From the NCBI GenBank assembly GCA_964535305.1, contig CAZHTF010000006.1, forward strand, positions 1 to 64,000: a stretch of 64,000 nt of DNA, read 5' to 3'. Both the position numbers and the translations under genes were made by a program. A model generated the notes under the pieces. The model did not search any database, was not told the origin of the DNA, and saw nothing but the letters and a program-made list of their open reading frames with translations. Below are positions 54,352 to 64,000 of this stretch, piece after piece; the stretch's first letter is position 1; the number at the start of each line of letters is the position of its first letter. This DNA comes from CAZHTF01 sp964535305 (lineage in GTDB: Bacteria > Planctomycetota > Phycisphaerae > UBA1845 > Fen-1342).

Positions 54352-54557
54352 GTTGGAATTCTCCGCAACGTGCAACGTGTCATGCAGGCGTATCGTCCGT
54401 TGCGTGCGGCTTCTTCATTCCGAGCGCGGCGCGCAGCGGCGGCGCAGATCTTGCGTGCGGGAAATCCCCCGAAATGCGCGAATACTCACGCGCATCGGCG
54501 TGTGCCGCGACGGAATGCAGTGCTCCGCGACGATGTGGCGGCGCGTGGCAAAGCGCG

Positions 54558-57500
54558 TCAGCGCGGCTTGTCACCACCGAGCAGCTTGCGCAGCGCGTCG
54601 TCGACGGCCTTCTCGCCGGACTGCTTCAGCCCGCCCTGAATGGCGCGCTCGACCAATGGCTGGATGTCCACGCGGGCCACGTCGAGCCTGGGCTGCTGGC
54701 GCGTACCGACGATCGGGATCTCGACCCGCGCACCCGCGAGAAAGCGTGAATATTCGACGACCGGCCCGCGCACCTTGAAGGCCTCGAGCAGCTCCGGGCG
54801 GACCGGCACCGAGACGAACAGGTCCAGCGTGTCATCCAGCCCGACGCTGCCAAGAAATTTCAGGTCAAATTCGCTCGGGAAGATCAGCGTGAAATCGCGA
54901 TACAACACGCGGCCGCGCTCGACGCTGAAATCCAGCCCCTTCACGAGCACGCTGAGCGCGTCGCGCTCGGCCTTCACGCCGCCCAGGCGGAGCAGCTCGA
55001 CCAGGAACCCGCTCGGCTGAAGTTTCATGTCGATCAATTCGAGTCGGCCGCTGCCGCTGGATTCCGCTTTTGCCGCGAGCCCAAACGGCAGGGCCAGGTC
55101 CTTCACGTCGAGCTGCACGGTGCCCTCCGCGCTGGCGACGTGCATGAAGATCGGGTTGATTCGGCTGAGCAGCTCGCGCGTCAGCTCGGGCGAGAGCCGC
55201 ACACCACCGAGCACGCGCGTCTTCCCGGGCATGCGCAGCACCGGGGCCGCGCCCCGCAGATCGAGCGTGCCGGCCAGCGTCACGGCGCCCTGCGACGCGG
55301 AGATCGGCGGTCCGCTGAGCTGCACCTGGCCATCCGCGAGGCTGACGCGCAGCTCCGCCGCCCCGACCGCGACGCCCGCGAGCGTCGCCGACTGCCAACT
55401 CAGCCCGCTGGCCGCCTGCGCCGCGCGAAACGCGGGCGTGGCGCTGGCATCATTCAGCGGGCCGCTGAGCGTGAACGCGTGTTGCGAGCCGCCGCGCACG
55501 ATCAGCAGTTCGGCGCTGGCCGGCACCAGGCTGTGGAGCAGCGCGGTGAGCTCGCTCCACGAAGCACTCAAATCGCCGCGCAGCGCCGCGACGGCGCGGC
55601 CGCTCAGCTCGTCAATGCTGCCCTGCACCTGCGCATTGAGCAGCTTCGAAGTCAGCCGGTTATTCCCAAGCGTCAGACGCTGCGGGCCAGGCTCGAACGC
55701 CGCGTCCAGCAGCAACTCGACGCGCTCCTCGCGAATGCGCTTCTCGCTCGGACCGAACTCGAAGCCGGCGATGTTTCCATTGCCCGTCAGCTTCGTCAGG
55801 CCGCCGCTCTGCGAGACATCGGCGACGAGCTGCACGCGGCCGCGCAGGTCGGGCATCTGCGATTGCGCACCACCGACCAGCGCCAGCATGCGCGGAAGCT
55901 CGCCAGCGAGCTCCAGCTTGCCGCTCTCGATGCGACCCTCGGAGGCGTTGGCGCGCCAGTCGCGCAACGTGACGTCCGCGGCGCTGGATTTCAGCACCGC
56001 CGAAGCCAGCCGCAGGGCGCCGGACTTCGCTGTGAATTCGAATTGTTCCCAGGCGAGACTCGTGTCAGACTCCGCCAGCGCGCGCCCCCCGAAGCGAACG
56101 CCTCGCGCGGTCACCGCGCCGCTCGTCAACAGCGCAGCATCCGCCGCGGCGGCGCGGGCCAGCTTCACGCGGCCGCTCAACTCGGCGGCCAGCTCGTCCA
56201 GGCCCGACATGCCAAGGGACTTCGCACGGCGGGCAAGCGCGGCGGCGTCCGCGCGGGTCAGTTCCAGGTCCGCGGTAAATGCCTTTGAATCCGGCTCGAA
56301 GTTTCCCGTGCCGCGCAGCAGCAGCTCGCCATTCAGATCGGCCGAGAGCTGCTGTGCATCGATGCGCGTGATGCGTCCCTGCGCGAGCGCGATGCCGCCG
56401 CGCTGCGAGAGCGACGCCTGCGGCACATCCAGCGCTCGTCCGGCTTCCGCGTAGCGCGCCTGTCGCGCGGTCAGCTCGATTTGCGTGTCGAAGCGGCCAT
56501 CCGCGGCGCGCTTCAGCGCCAACTCGCCGGCGAGCTGGCCTGAAAGCTCCAGAGCAGCCAGGTCAAATACCTGTCCCAGCTCGCGGCGCAGGTTGCCAAG
56601 GTCGGCCTGGAATTGTGTGCGCAGGTCCGCCGCCGAGCCGCTGGCGCTGACCCGTGCGAAGCTGCTGTGCAGCTCTGCGCGACGCACGAGCAGGCCGCCG
56701 CTGCGCGGTAGTGTCGCATCCAGCTCGAGCTGGGCATCGCTCAGTGCGATGCCGCGCGGACCGTCGCGCGCGGTGAGGCCGCTGCTGCGAATCACGCCGC
56801 TCAGCAGCGGCTCGGCCCCACCGCGCAGCTCGAGCGCGCTGATCTGCACCTGGCCGGCGGTGAGCACCAGTCCCGGCCGCAGCGGCAACAGGCCCGGCGC
56901 GGCGCGTTCGAATGCCGCCAGGTCCAGGCGCCCGTCGAGCTGCAATTCCAGCTGCGGCAATGTGAGTGGCTCACCGCCGAGCAGCGCGGCCGCCAGCCGC
57001 TCGACATCGATCTCCGGCAGCGGTCGATCGGTCGGAAACTTCAGCGTCGCATCAAGAATGCCAGGACCGCCCTCCACGCGCAGCCGCGCGTTGGCGAGTG
57101 CGTCGCGCAGCGAGAGCGCGCCGCGACACGCAAGATCCAGCGGCTCCGCGCCGTGAAGCGACACCTGCTGAAAGCCGCGCAATTCGGCGTTCAAGTCGGC
57201 GAGCAGGTCGTTCTGAGCCACTTTCGCTTCCAGCGCGAGCGTGACCGCCCCGCTCAGCCCGCGCTGCTGCAGCAACAGGTCCGCCAGCGCGCCAATCGCA
57301 ATCGGCTGGTCGGTCTTCAGCGAGACCTCGCCGCAGGCCGCTTGCGGGTCGATGCGGCCGTGCGGCGTCAGTCCGGTGAGTCGGGCCTTGCCTTGCAACT
57401 GTCCGCCGCCGGGCGCGCGGGCCGTCAGCGTCGCGCTCAGGTCGTCAAGCGTGGCGATCTGTAGGCTCAGGCCGAGCTGCTCCAGGCGATATGCTTCCTG

Positions 57501-58214
57501 CCCGGGGCGCTCGATGGTGAGTTCACCGTCCTGGATCTCAATCCCGGCGAAAATTTGCCCGACAATGGTCGAATCCGCGGCAGCCGACTGCTGATTGGAT
57601 GCCGACTCCGCATCGGGCGCGGCGGTGCGGGCGGAAGCGGGCGATTTCGCCGTATCGCGCGAGCTGCGCGATTTGGCCGGCTCGCTAGCACCGCGCGTTA
57701 GCGAGCGCGGCGCGAGCGCTGCCGCCAGCGACGGGCGATTGCTTGCGTCCAGCAGCAGTTGAACGCGCGGCCTGCCTAGCCGCAGTTTGCCGGGTGAAGT
57801 GGGATTCGTGATCAGCCGCCAAAGGCCGGATTCGAGCTCGACGCGCTCGATTTGCACAACGTCCTGCCGCTGCGTGTCGCGCAGCCGCAGCCCTTCTACG
57901 ACAAGTGGGCCGGTCCAGCCCAGCCTGACGCGCGACACCGCCAGTTCGCCGCCGATTTCTGCGTTAATGCGATGGAGCACTGTCGCCAGCAGCGCTGGCT
58001 GCGATGCAATCCAGGGCAACGTCGCGATCAGCAGTGCCGATAGTGTGACGAATATGCTCGCGAGCACGAGCAGTACGCGCAGCCAGCGACGGCGACGGCG
58101 CGGCGGAACGGCCGCCGCAACGATCGGCGAAGCCAACGCGCCCGGCTCAATTTGGCCGGTAGGCGCGGCGCTGCCCGGCGGCTGCGGTTGTGACGAATCC
58201 TCCGACGGTTGCAT
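54558..58214 (-). CDS. AsmA/TamB-like envelope protein
   Basis: 1218 residues. A cytoplasmic Pro/Gln-rich N-terminus, one membrane helix (about 45-68, LRVLLVLASIFVTLSALLIATLPW) and then a very long repetitive beta region. Its strands have the AsmA/DUF748/TamB look (many DL.L.G...L.G elements), a grooved lipid-transfer structure in known relatives. Near residue 160-200 is a Ser/Ala-rich insertion. The C-terminal 150 residues (VERGRVLYRDFTLIFPSEFDLKF) resemble the AsmA-like C-terminal region. It probably moves lipids or organises the envelope. ATG 58214 follows GGAGGGAGAG. Confidence 0.75.
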   Translation of the reverse strand: MQPSEDSSQPQPPGSAAPTGQIEPGALASPIVAAAVPPRRRRRWLRVLLVLASIFVTLSALLIATLPWIASQPALLATVLHRINAEIGGELAVSRVRLGWTGPLVVEGLRLRDTQRQDVVQIERVELESGLWRLITNPTSPGKLRLGRPRVQLLLDASNRPSLAAALAPRSLTRGASEPAKSRSSRDTAKSPASARTAAPDAESASNQQSAAADSTIVGQIFAGIEIQDGELTIERPGQEAYRLEQLGLSLQIATLDDLSATLTARAPGGGQLQGKARLTGLTPHGRIDPQAACGEVSLKTDQPIAIGALADLLLQQRGLSGAVTLALEAKVAQNDLLADLNAELRGFQQVSLHGAEPLDLACRGALSLRDALANARLRVEGGPGILDATLKFPTDRPLPEIDVERLAAALLGGEPLTLPQLELQLDGRLDLAAFERAAPGLLPLRPGLVLTAGQVQISALELRGGAEPLLSGVIRSSGLTARDGPRGIALSDAQLELDATLPRSGGLLVRRAELHSSFARVSASGSAADLRTQFQADLGNLRRELGQVFDLAALELSGQLAGELALKRAADGRFDTQIELTARQARYAEAGRALDVPQASLSQRGGIALAQGRITRIDAQQLSADLNGELLLRGTGNFEPDSKAFTADLELTRADAAALARRAKSLGMSGLDELAAELSGRVKLARAAAADAALLTSGAVTARGVRFGGRALAESDTSLAWEQFEFTAKSGALRLASAVLKSSAADVTLRDWRANASEGRIESGKLELAGELPRMLALVGGAQSQMPDLRGRVQLVADVSQSGGLTKLTGNGNIAGFEFGPSEKRIREERVELLLDAAFEPGPQRLTLGNNRLTSKLLNAQVQGSIDELSGRAVAALRGDLSASWSELTALLHSLVPASAELLIVRGGSQHAFTLSGPLNDASATPAFRAAQAASGLSWQSATLAGVAVGAAELRVSLADGQVQLSGPPISASQGAVTLAGTLDLRGAAPVLRMPGKTRVLGGVRLSPELTRELLSRINPIFMHVASAEGTVQLDVKDLALPFGLAAKAESSGSGRLELIDMKLQPSGFLVELLRLGGVKAERDALSVLVKGLDFSVERGRVLYRDFTLIFPSEFDLKFLGSVGLDDTLDLFVSVPVRPELLEAFKVRGPVVEYSRFLAGARVEIPIVGTRQQPRLDVARVDIQPLVERAIQGGLKQSGEKAVDDALRKLLGGDKPR

Positions 58215-58274
58215 GCGCTCTCCCTCCACTGCGCCCTTCGCGGTGGATTGTAGAGCACGCCTGCGACGCCATGA

Positions 58275-60867
58275 CTACGGGCAGGCCCGCAGCCAGTTTG
58301 CCAGCAGGATTCCCAGGTCGGAGGGGCCGGATTGCCCGTCGCCGTCCAGGTCGCCGGCGGCGCTGCTCTCCCAGGCGCTCAGCAGGATGCCGAGGTCCGC
58401 CGGGTCGACGCGCGCGTCGTTGTTCAAGTCGCCCACCACGCCCGGAACGCGCAGCGGTGCGCCGCCGCTGAGGGTCGAACCGCAAGCCGTGAACACGCGC
58501 ACCGAATACACGCCCGCATCGGCCAATCCGGCGGCTGCGATGCTGTACGTCGCGGCGTTCGGCGCGCCGCTGATCGGCGAGCCGTCCTTGCGCCACTCGT
58601 AGCTCACGCCAGCGTCCGCGACGGTGACGCTGAACGACGCCGGTTCACCAATGCAGACCGCCGCGGGCGCGGGCTGCTGCGTGATGACCGGTCCGGCGCC
58701 CGCGCCGACGGTCAGGAGCGCCGCCGCACTGGTGTCCGAGCCGCACGCATTGCTGACGATGCAATCGAACGCCGCGCCGTCGTCGGCCAGTGTCAAACCG
58801 TTGAGCGTGAGCGTCGGCGAGCTCGGCGCGCCAAGCGACGCGCCGTTGCGGCGCCAGTCGTACGAAATCGGCGCTGCGCCGCCGGCGCTGACCGTGAAGA
58901 CCGCGCTGCCGCCGACGCAGACGCTCTGATCCTGAGGCTGCTGCGTGATGTTCGCGCCCTGCTGCACACTCAGCGTGGCGCCACTGCTGGTCGCACTTCC
59001 GCAGGCATTGCTGACGACGCAATCGAACGCCGCGCCGTCGTCGGCCAGTGTCAAACCGTTGAGCGTGAGCGTCNNNNNNNNNNNNNNNNNNNNNNNNNNN
59101 NNNNNNNNNNNNNNNNNNNNNNNNNNNNNNNNNNNNNNNNNNNNNNNNNNNNNNNNNNNNNNNNNNNNNNNNNGGCGAGCTCGGCGCGCCAAGCGACGCG
59201 CCATTGCGGCGCCAGTCGTACGTTAAGCTCTCGCCGCTGGCGGTCACAGTGAAGTTGGCCGAGCCGCCTGCGCAGGCGCTCTGCGGCGACGGGTCGGCCG
59301 AGATCGCCGGCGTCGTCAGCACGCTGAGCACCACAAGGTTGGACGTGACGCTGCCGCAGGTTCCCGATACGACGCAATCGTAGGCCGCGAAGTCCGCGAC
59401 GCTGGCGGGGTTGAACGCGAGCGTGCTGCTGGTCGCGCCAGGAATGTCGACTAGGTTCTTGCGCCACTGAAATGCGGTCGCGTTCGTAGCGCTCACGCTC
59501 AGCAGCGCCGGCGCTCCGGCACACACGCTGGCGGCCTGTGGCTGCTGCGTGATGCTGGGCGGCGACGCCGTCGCGACCGAGATCGTCATCGTGTAAAGCT
59601 GAGACTGCTGCGGATTGTTCGACGCATCGACCTTCACGTAGTAATTTCCCGCCGAGGGCAGGCAGACGCTCGAAAGCGTCTCAGCGACGCCCGCCGCGCT
59701 CACGTCGCGCGTGCCGAGCACGCTGAGCATGTCAGACCCGATCACGCTGACGCGCAGATTGGCGACGGAAAGGCTGCTGGAGACATTGCCGCTGTTGCAG
59801 GAGCCGTCACTGTTCTGTGTGCTGCTGTCATAGCTCAGACCCTGCGGCGTGACGGTGACCGTCACGGTGTGCGAGCCACTCACGCTGAAGCGGTAGAAAT
59901 CCGCCTCGCCGGCGACGTCGATGCTGTAGAGACCGCTGTTTGAAATGGTCGGCGAGGGGATCGCACCGAGACTCAGCGGCACACCCGCGCTGATCGTGCC
60001 GACGTTCACGGCCGCGGCGGCAGTGTCGTTGTCGCGATTTGGGTCGCCGTAGAGCCGCTGCACCGCCCGCAGGTCGTCGTGCCGCGGCCCGTCGAAGCTC
60101 GACGTGTAGAAAGGCTCCATCAGCTTACTGGCGGTGACCGGGCAAACGTGCGCGATGCCCAGGGCGTGGCCGAGTTCGTGCCGCACAACGTTCCGCAGGA
60201 AGATGTTGCTGTTGGACGAGCTGCCCCAGTTCTCGGCCGAGTCGAGCACCATGTCACCCAGCGCGGGGTAGTAGTTGTACGCGAGGATATTCGAGCCGCC
60301 GTCGATCGGCCGCGCGCCGATGCGGATATCGCCGCGCACGCCGGGGACGGCGTCCGAGATCGGCGCGGGTGCGCCGTCGTCGGCGTCGTTGGCGACGATG
60401 ACGCGTTGAAAGGTGATGCCGCTGAGCTGCTGCCAGCGGTCAAAGCACTGCTGAAAGCGCGAGACCCACAGCGCGCGGTTGTTGCTGAAGCGCGCGTCGA
60501 GCGTGGCGAAGAGATTGCTCGCGCCCGCCGGCTCACCCACGCCGCTCTCAATAAATGTGCCGTCGGGAACGAAGCTCCAGGTGATCGTGATTGGATCGCC
60601 TACCGTGCCCGGCCAGCGCGCATTGGCGTTGTAGCGAAGCTGCAGCGCCTCCATCGCCTGGTAGACGGCGGCCACGACTTCCGGCGGCGTATCGGGCGCG
60701 AAGCACGCCGCCAGCGGCATGCGGCCTTCCTCAAATCGCGCGGACCCGCACGCCTGCGGCGTCAGGTCCGCACACCGCTGCGGCTCAGGCGAATACGCGA
60801 GCAAGACGAGTGCCGTGAAAAACGGGACGAATGCACCCGACGCTGGGCGCAGAAACGCGGTGTTCAA
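58275..60867 (-). CDS. Secreted matrixin-like zinc metalloprotease with Ig-like repeats and dockerin-like tail (interrupted by gap)
   Basis: The frame starts at TTG 60867 (AAAGG upstream), with a signal peptide followed by a protease domain. Zinc motif HELGHALGIAH (HExxHxxGxxH) and EPFYTSSF near 290 in the Met-turn position. Then a bacterial pre-peptidase C-terminal-like domain (about 300-440), and a series of Ig-like domains (STLAFNPASVADFAAYDCVVSG, ITQQPQ... type) in nearly identical DNA repeats. The end is a duplicated EF-hand tail (GDLNNDARVDPADLGILL, GDLDGDGQSGPSDLGILL) ending NWLRACP. A 100-N gap (59074-59173) falls within the repeats; removing it restores the frame exactly. Confidence 0.8.
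58747..59222. repeat. Near-identical tandem Ig-module DNA repeats flanking the gap
   Basis: 58747-58815 and 59005-59073 are 69-base copies with one difference. 58816-58864 and 59174-59222 are 49-base copies with one difference. The unit period is 258 bases (86 codons), one Ig-like module. The gap falls precisely where the repeat would run on without a break. Confidence 0.85.
59074..59173. other. Assembly gap (100 N) inside Ig-repeat region
   Basis: A placeholder of 100 N in a repeat array. The true distance is zero or a multiple of 258 bases if the repeat continues. Confidence 0.95.
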
Positions 60868-60930
60868 CTTTTTGCCTTTCGTCTGGAGAAGCTGCCGTCG
60901 CGGCGCGCGGCAGCAGGGTCGCTTAGTCGC

Positions 60931-60964
60931 GGCTGGGCGCGCCCGCGATGGAGCGCGCCCAGCC
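60931..60964 (-). terminator. GC-rich hairpin terminator after the large metalloprotease
   Basis: GGCTGGGCGCGC (60931-60942) and GCGCGCCCAGCC (60953-60964) are a perfect 12-pair inverted repeat with a ten-base loop, 19 bases past the stop at 60983. No T-tract follows, so it may act as an mRNA 3' stabiliser. Confidence 0.55.
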
Positions 60965-60982
60965 AAGCTTGAACCTCATGCG

Positions 60983-63916
60983 CTACTGACAAGTCGCCTG
61001 CCAATTCGCGAGCAAAATACCCAGATCCGCTTCGTCGGTCTGGTTATCGCCGTTGAGGTCGCCGCCCGGGCCGGCCTGCCAGTTCGCCAGCAGAATGCCC
61101 AGGTCGCCCTCGGCGACCGTGCCGTTGCCGTCGAGATCGCCCGGCGGCGAGCCGCCGATCGTCAGCGTCGCGTCGTTGCTGGTGACGCTGCCGCAGGCGT
61201 TGAAGACGCGAACCGAGTACACGCCCGCGTCGCCGGCGGCAACCGGCGAAATGGTGAACGACGGCGCGTTTGGCGCACCGCCGATTGGCACGCCGCCCTT
61301 CCGCCACTCGTACGAATTGCCCGCGCCGCTGGCACTGACGTCAAACGTCGCCGACCCGCCGACGCAAGCCGTCTCATCTGTCGGCTGCTGCGAGATCACC
61401 GGCGTGACGTCGACACTGACCGTGACCGAGCCGCAAGTCGAGTTGCCGCAGGCGCTCTCCCAACGGGCGAAGTACGTAGTCGTGACGCTGGGCGCCGCGA
61501 GGATCAGCGTCGGACCCGAGCCGATCAGCGTCCCGCCGCACGAGTCGGTATACCAGCGCAGCGCTCCGCCCTGCCCGAGCAGCGCGAAGAGCGAAACATT
61601 TCCACCGGCCCCGTTACAGATCGCGAGCCGGTCGGCGGTGACGATCGACGGCGCGACGGGCAACGGATCGACGGTGACGACGGCGGTGGCGCAGGTGGCG
61701 CTGGTCGCGCCGGTGGCGATCACCCGCCGCCGCGCGTTGTACGTGGTGGTGACCGTGGGGCTGACGTTGATGCTGACGCCGGTGCCGACCAGCGTTCCGC
61801 CGCAGCTTCCGGTGAACCATTCGACGGTCTCGCCGGCGTCAACGGTGGCGGAGAGCATGCTGGATTCGCCAACACAGATTGCCGCGGGCGAGGCGCTGGC
61901 GCTGCTGGGCGGCGGGATCGTGACGCGGAAGTTCACGTTCGAGATGTCAAAGTAGATATTGCCGACGGCCTCGACCTTGATGCGTGCGGTCGTGCTCGAA
62001 AGCGAAGGCAGCGTGACGACTTCAGTGCCGTCATTGGGCGTGTTGGCCGCCAGCGTGAACGGGTACGTCACGCCCGCATCAGTCGAAAGCAGGATATTGA
62101 CATTGGCTGTGTTGACCGGCGCCAGGTTGGTGTTTGCCACATTCCAGGTGACGGTCTGCGCGCCAGACCAGAGCACGTTCGTATTTGGGCTGGTGACAGC
62201 GAATGGACCGGCGGTTGCGGTGACGTTGACTTGCATGTCGTCGGTATTGACGCCGCCGCCGCCGGCGCGATTGTCGCGGGCGGTGACGCGGAAGCGCAGC
62301 ACGCGTGTGGTATTCGGCAATTGCTCGCCGAGTGCCGCCGCTCCGGTTTGCAGCGTGAGCAACCGCGGGATCAGCCGAGTCGGACTGGTGGACGGGCTAA
62401 ATGATCGGATAATCGGGCTCGAGCCGTTGTCGGGCGCGGAGGGCAGCGTCGCGGGCCCCAGATCGCGCTCTTCCCAGCAGTAGGTCAGCGCGTCGCCGTT
62501 CGGATCAGAACCGGTGGCGGTCAGCGCGAAGGGCGTGCCGCGCGGGATGGTGAAATCGACGCCGGCGTTGACGGTCGGCGCGAGATTTCCGGTCGCGGTC
62601 TGCGCGGCACACCCGTTGCCGACGCCGAGCGTTGAGAAATTGATGATCTCGTCGAAACTGATCGAGTGAAAATACGGATCGCTGTTGCTCTGCAGGTTGT
62701 CGCCCGCGTCGCACACGCCGGCGTACGCCATGATCGTCGAGCCGCTGCCCGGCTCGTAGGCGGTGCTGGCCGAGCGATTCGCGGCACACGGCGGCGTCGC
62801 ACCGTTGAAGCAGTGATTGCCGGCGAATTGGTGGCCCATTTCGTGTGCGACGAAGTCGATCGCGAACGGATCGCCCACGGGCGACGGCAGACCGGTCACG
62901 CCACGAGCCTTGTTCCCGGCGGAGCAAACCACGCCCAGGCCGGCGATGCCGCCGCCGCCGGTGCTGAAGACGTGCCCGATGTCGTAATTGGCGCTACCGA
63001 TGACGGCATCGACGTTGGCCTGGTTCTGGCCGAGCATCGCGCCGCCGTTGGTGTTCGAGTACGGGTCAGTCGCGGCGTTTGTATAAACAAGCAAACTGTT
63101 GTTTGCGACCAGCGTCATGCGGATCGCGACTTCCACCTCGTAGACCCCCACGACGCGATTTACCGTCGTCACGATCGCGGCCTGCCCGAGCGGCACCGTA
63201 CCGCCATGAAACGCCGTGTATTCACCGGTCGCCGCGACCGCCAGGCGGTAGTTTCTGCGGGTCGGTCCGGAGCGCTCCAGGCTGCCGTCGCGCAGCTCCA
63301 GGTCTTCCAGAACGTGCGCGACGTCCGTCGGCTCTGGACCGTGGCACTGCCAGGCGCCCGCGTGCACATTGATCAGGTCCCGCTTGTAGTACACGGCGTG
63401 CACGTCGCGATCACCCTGAGACACCGGATCGATGTAGACCGCACCGTTCGGCGAGAGGATTTGGGAATGAAAACCCGCCGGGGTGTAGTCGAAGCGCAGC
63501 GTGGCGGTCGGATCGTCGATCCCCTGCCCCAGAAACGTGCGAATCTCCGGAAACTCCGCTTGCAGCGCCGGCTCCATGATCGGCGACTCGACCACGCGGA
63601 AGCGCGCGAAGCTGCCGTCCGGCATGGGCAATGCGACGACGAAGGGCGAATCGGGCGCTTCAACCTGGCTTTCGTGCGGCGCGACAGCCAGCTCGGCCAT
63701 CAGCACGTCCCAATTCGCCTGCACGGTCTGAAAGGCGCTGGGCCGGATCCAAGGTGTCTTGGATTCCACCGCCGCCGGAATCGCGTCCAGCAGCGTCCAG
63801 GCGGCGAGTCCGCCGGCGCCCGCAGCGGCGTCCTGGCGATCTTGGCTGGCGCCGAGGGCGCACGGCAGGCTGAATGTGAGCAAAAGCACTGCGGCGATTG
63901 TGCGAGGCGAAAACAT
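60983..63916 (-). CDS. Secreted reprolysin-like zinc metalloprotease with Ig-like domains and dockerin-like tail
   Basis: 977 residues. Signal peptide (LLLTFSLPCALGA). Propeptide to about 215. The catalytic domain (about 220-450) has HEMGHQFAGNHCF (zinc HExxH, third His six residues on) and Met-turn STIMAYAG, as in reprolysin-type peptidases. After it come a PKD/cadherin-like stretch (GSDPNGDALTYCWEE), Ig-like and related beta domains rich in Cys pairs, then a final Ig-like module (SYEWRKGGVPIGGAP). The C-terminal EF-hand pair (GDLDGNGTVAEGDLGILL, GDLNGDNQTDEADLGILL) ends NWQATCQ. ATG 63916 follows GGAGGAT. It is a degradative or adhesin-like exoprotein. Confidence 0.88.
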   Translation of the reverse strand: MFSPRTIAAVLLLTFSLPCALGASQDRQDAAAGAGGLAAWTLLDAIPAAVESKTPWIRPSAFQTVQANWDVLMAELAVAPHESQVEAPDSPFVVALPMPDGSFARFRVVESPIMEPALQAEFPEIRTFLGQGIDDPTATLRFDYTPAGFHSQILSPNGAVYIDPVSQGDRDVHAVYYKRDLINVHAGAWQCHGPEPTDVAHVLEDLELRDGSLERSGPTRRNYRLAVAATGEYTAFHGGTVPLGQAAIVTTVNRVVGVYEVEVAIRMTLVANNSLLVYTNAATDPYSNTNGGAMLGQNQANVDAVIGSANYDIGHVFSTGGGGIAGLGVVCSAGNKARGVTGLPSPVGDPFAIDFVAHEMGHQFAGNHCFNGATPPCAANRSASTAYEPGSGSTIMAYAGVCDAGDNLQSNSDPYFHSISFDEIINFSTLGVGNGCAAQTATGNLAPTVNAGVDFTIPRGTPFALTATGSDPNGDALTYCWEERDLGPATLPSAPDNGSSPIIRSFSPSTSPTRLIPRLLTLQTGAAALGEQLPNTTRVLRFRVTARDNRAGGGGVNTDDMQVNVTATAGPFAVTSPNTNVLWSGAQTVTWNVANTNLAPVNTANVNILLSTDAGVTYPFTLAANTPNDGTEVVTLPSLSSTTARIKVEAVGNIYFDISNVNFRVTIPPPSSASASPAAICVGESSMLSATVDAGETVEWFTGSCGGTLVGTGVSINVSPTVTTTYNARRRVIATGATSATCATAVVTVDPLPVAPSIVTADRLAICNGAGGNVSLFALLGQGGALRWYTDSCGGTLIGSGPTLILAAPSVTTTYFARWESACGNSTCGSVTVSVDVTPVISQQPTDETACVGGSATFDVSASGAGNSYEWRKGGVPIGGAPNAPSFTISPVAAGDAGVYSVRVFNACGSVTSNDATLTIGGSPPGDLDGNGTVAEGDLGILLANWQAGPGGDLNGDNQTDEADLGILLANWQATCQ

Positions 63917-64000
63917 TCTGATCCTCCAAGACTGATAATGCCGGCGCAGGCCGATGCGCGGTGTTCGCCCCCTGCCTGAGCATAGCCCGCGAGATCCGCG

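Noticed and set aside
62666..63979. Plus-strand open frame over the reprolysin-like protease
   Set aside because: Antisense of a gene with complete signal peptide, zinc motif and dockerin-like tail.

Overview
The window is GC-rich bacterial chromosomal DNA, most likely from a planctomycete (Planctomycetota) and probably a metagenome-assembled scaffold. The lineage is inferred from a combination of features: two PEP-CTERM exosortase-substrate proteins, three secreted proteins ending in duplicated EF-hand (dockerin-like) tails of the DLNGD...DLGILLxNW type, a histone-H1-like protein, a type III glutamine synthetase, several sigma factors and many small divergent operons. No phage, transposon, CRISPR array, rRNA operon or replication origin is visible. 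Three runs of N (41413-41422, 48828-48837, 59074-59173) mark scaffold gaps. One has an 18-base poly-C tail beside it, and one breaks sucD.

Layout. 1-6.2 kb: a partial minus-strand gene that joins a PstS-like lipoprotein to a CysI-type reductase, two PEP-CTERM genes, tRNA-Thr(CGT), a FIST sensor protein, rnpA and a GT28 glycolipid glycosyltransferase. 6.4-15 kb: a DUF362 protein, a very large Asp-box beta-propeller protein, a NatAB-type ABC exporter and a PIG-V-like mannosyltransferase. 15-17.4 kb: a three-gene mreB operon with an MreC-shaped coiled-coil protein and a 54-residue membrane protein. 17.4-23.5 kb: homocysteine methyltransferase with a sugar isomerase-like partner, Sua5, an inactive M16 peptidase homologue and a phosphohexomutase with a zinc-ribbon-like N-terminus. 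23.5-31.5 kb: hypothetical and lipoprotein genes, an amidohydrolase, a class C beta-lactamase-family serine hydrolase, a cupredoxin, UvrC lacking its HhH end and an H1-like protein. 31.5-40 kb: a FabZ-like dehydratase, an epimerase, transketolase, an M1 aminopeptidase with HEAT repeats, DUF3467 and a MacB-type permease. 40-49.5 kb: a primary-type sigma factor with a structured leader, a TPR protein, NadD, an ECF sigma/membrane regulator/double-STN operon, GlnN and SucD. 49.5-64 kb: AroC, an amidohydrolase plus NAD-isocitrate dehydrogenase pair, a split Aer-like PAS/chemoreceptor pair, an AsmA-like protein and two large secreted zinc metalloproteases with Ig-like domains and dockerin-like tails.

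How the genes work together. Housekeeping genes (rnpA, sua5, uvrC, nadD, aroC, tkt, sucD, glnN, tRNA) are dispersed rather than in their usual neighbourhoods. The lineage-specific content is the cell surface: PEP-CTERM and dockerin-tailed exoproteins, AsmA-like and glycolipid/mannosyl transferases, and the STN operon. The most interesting candidates for undescribed biology are the reduced mreB operon, the sigma/STN operon without an outer-membrane receptor, the split aerotaxis pair and the shared dockerin-like C-termini. All functional statements rest on reading motifs by eye; no database search was run.
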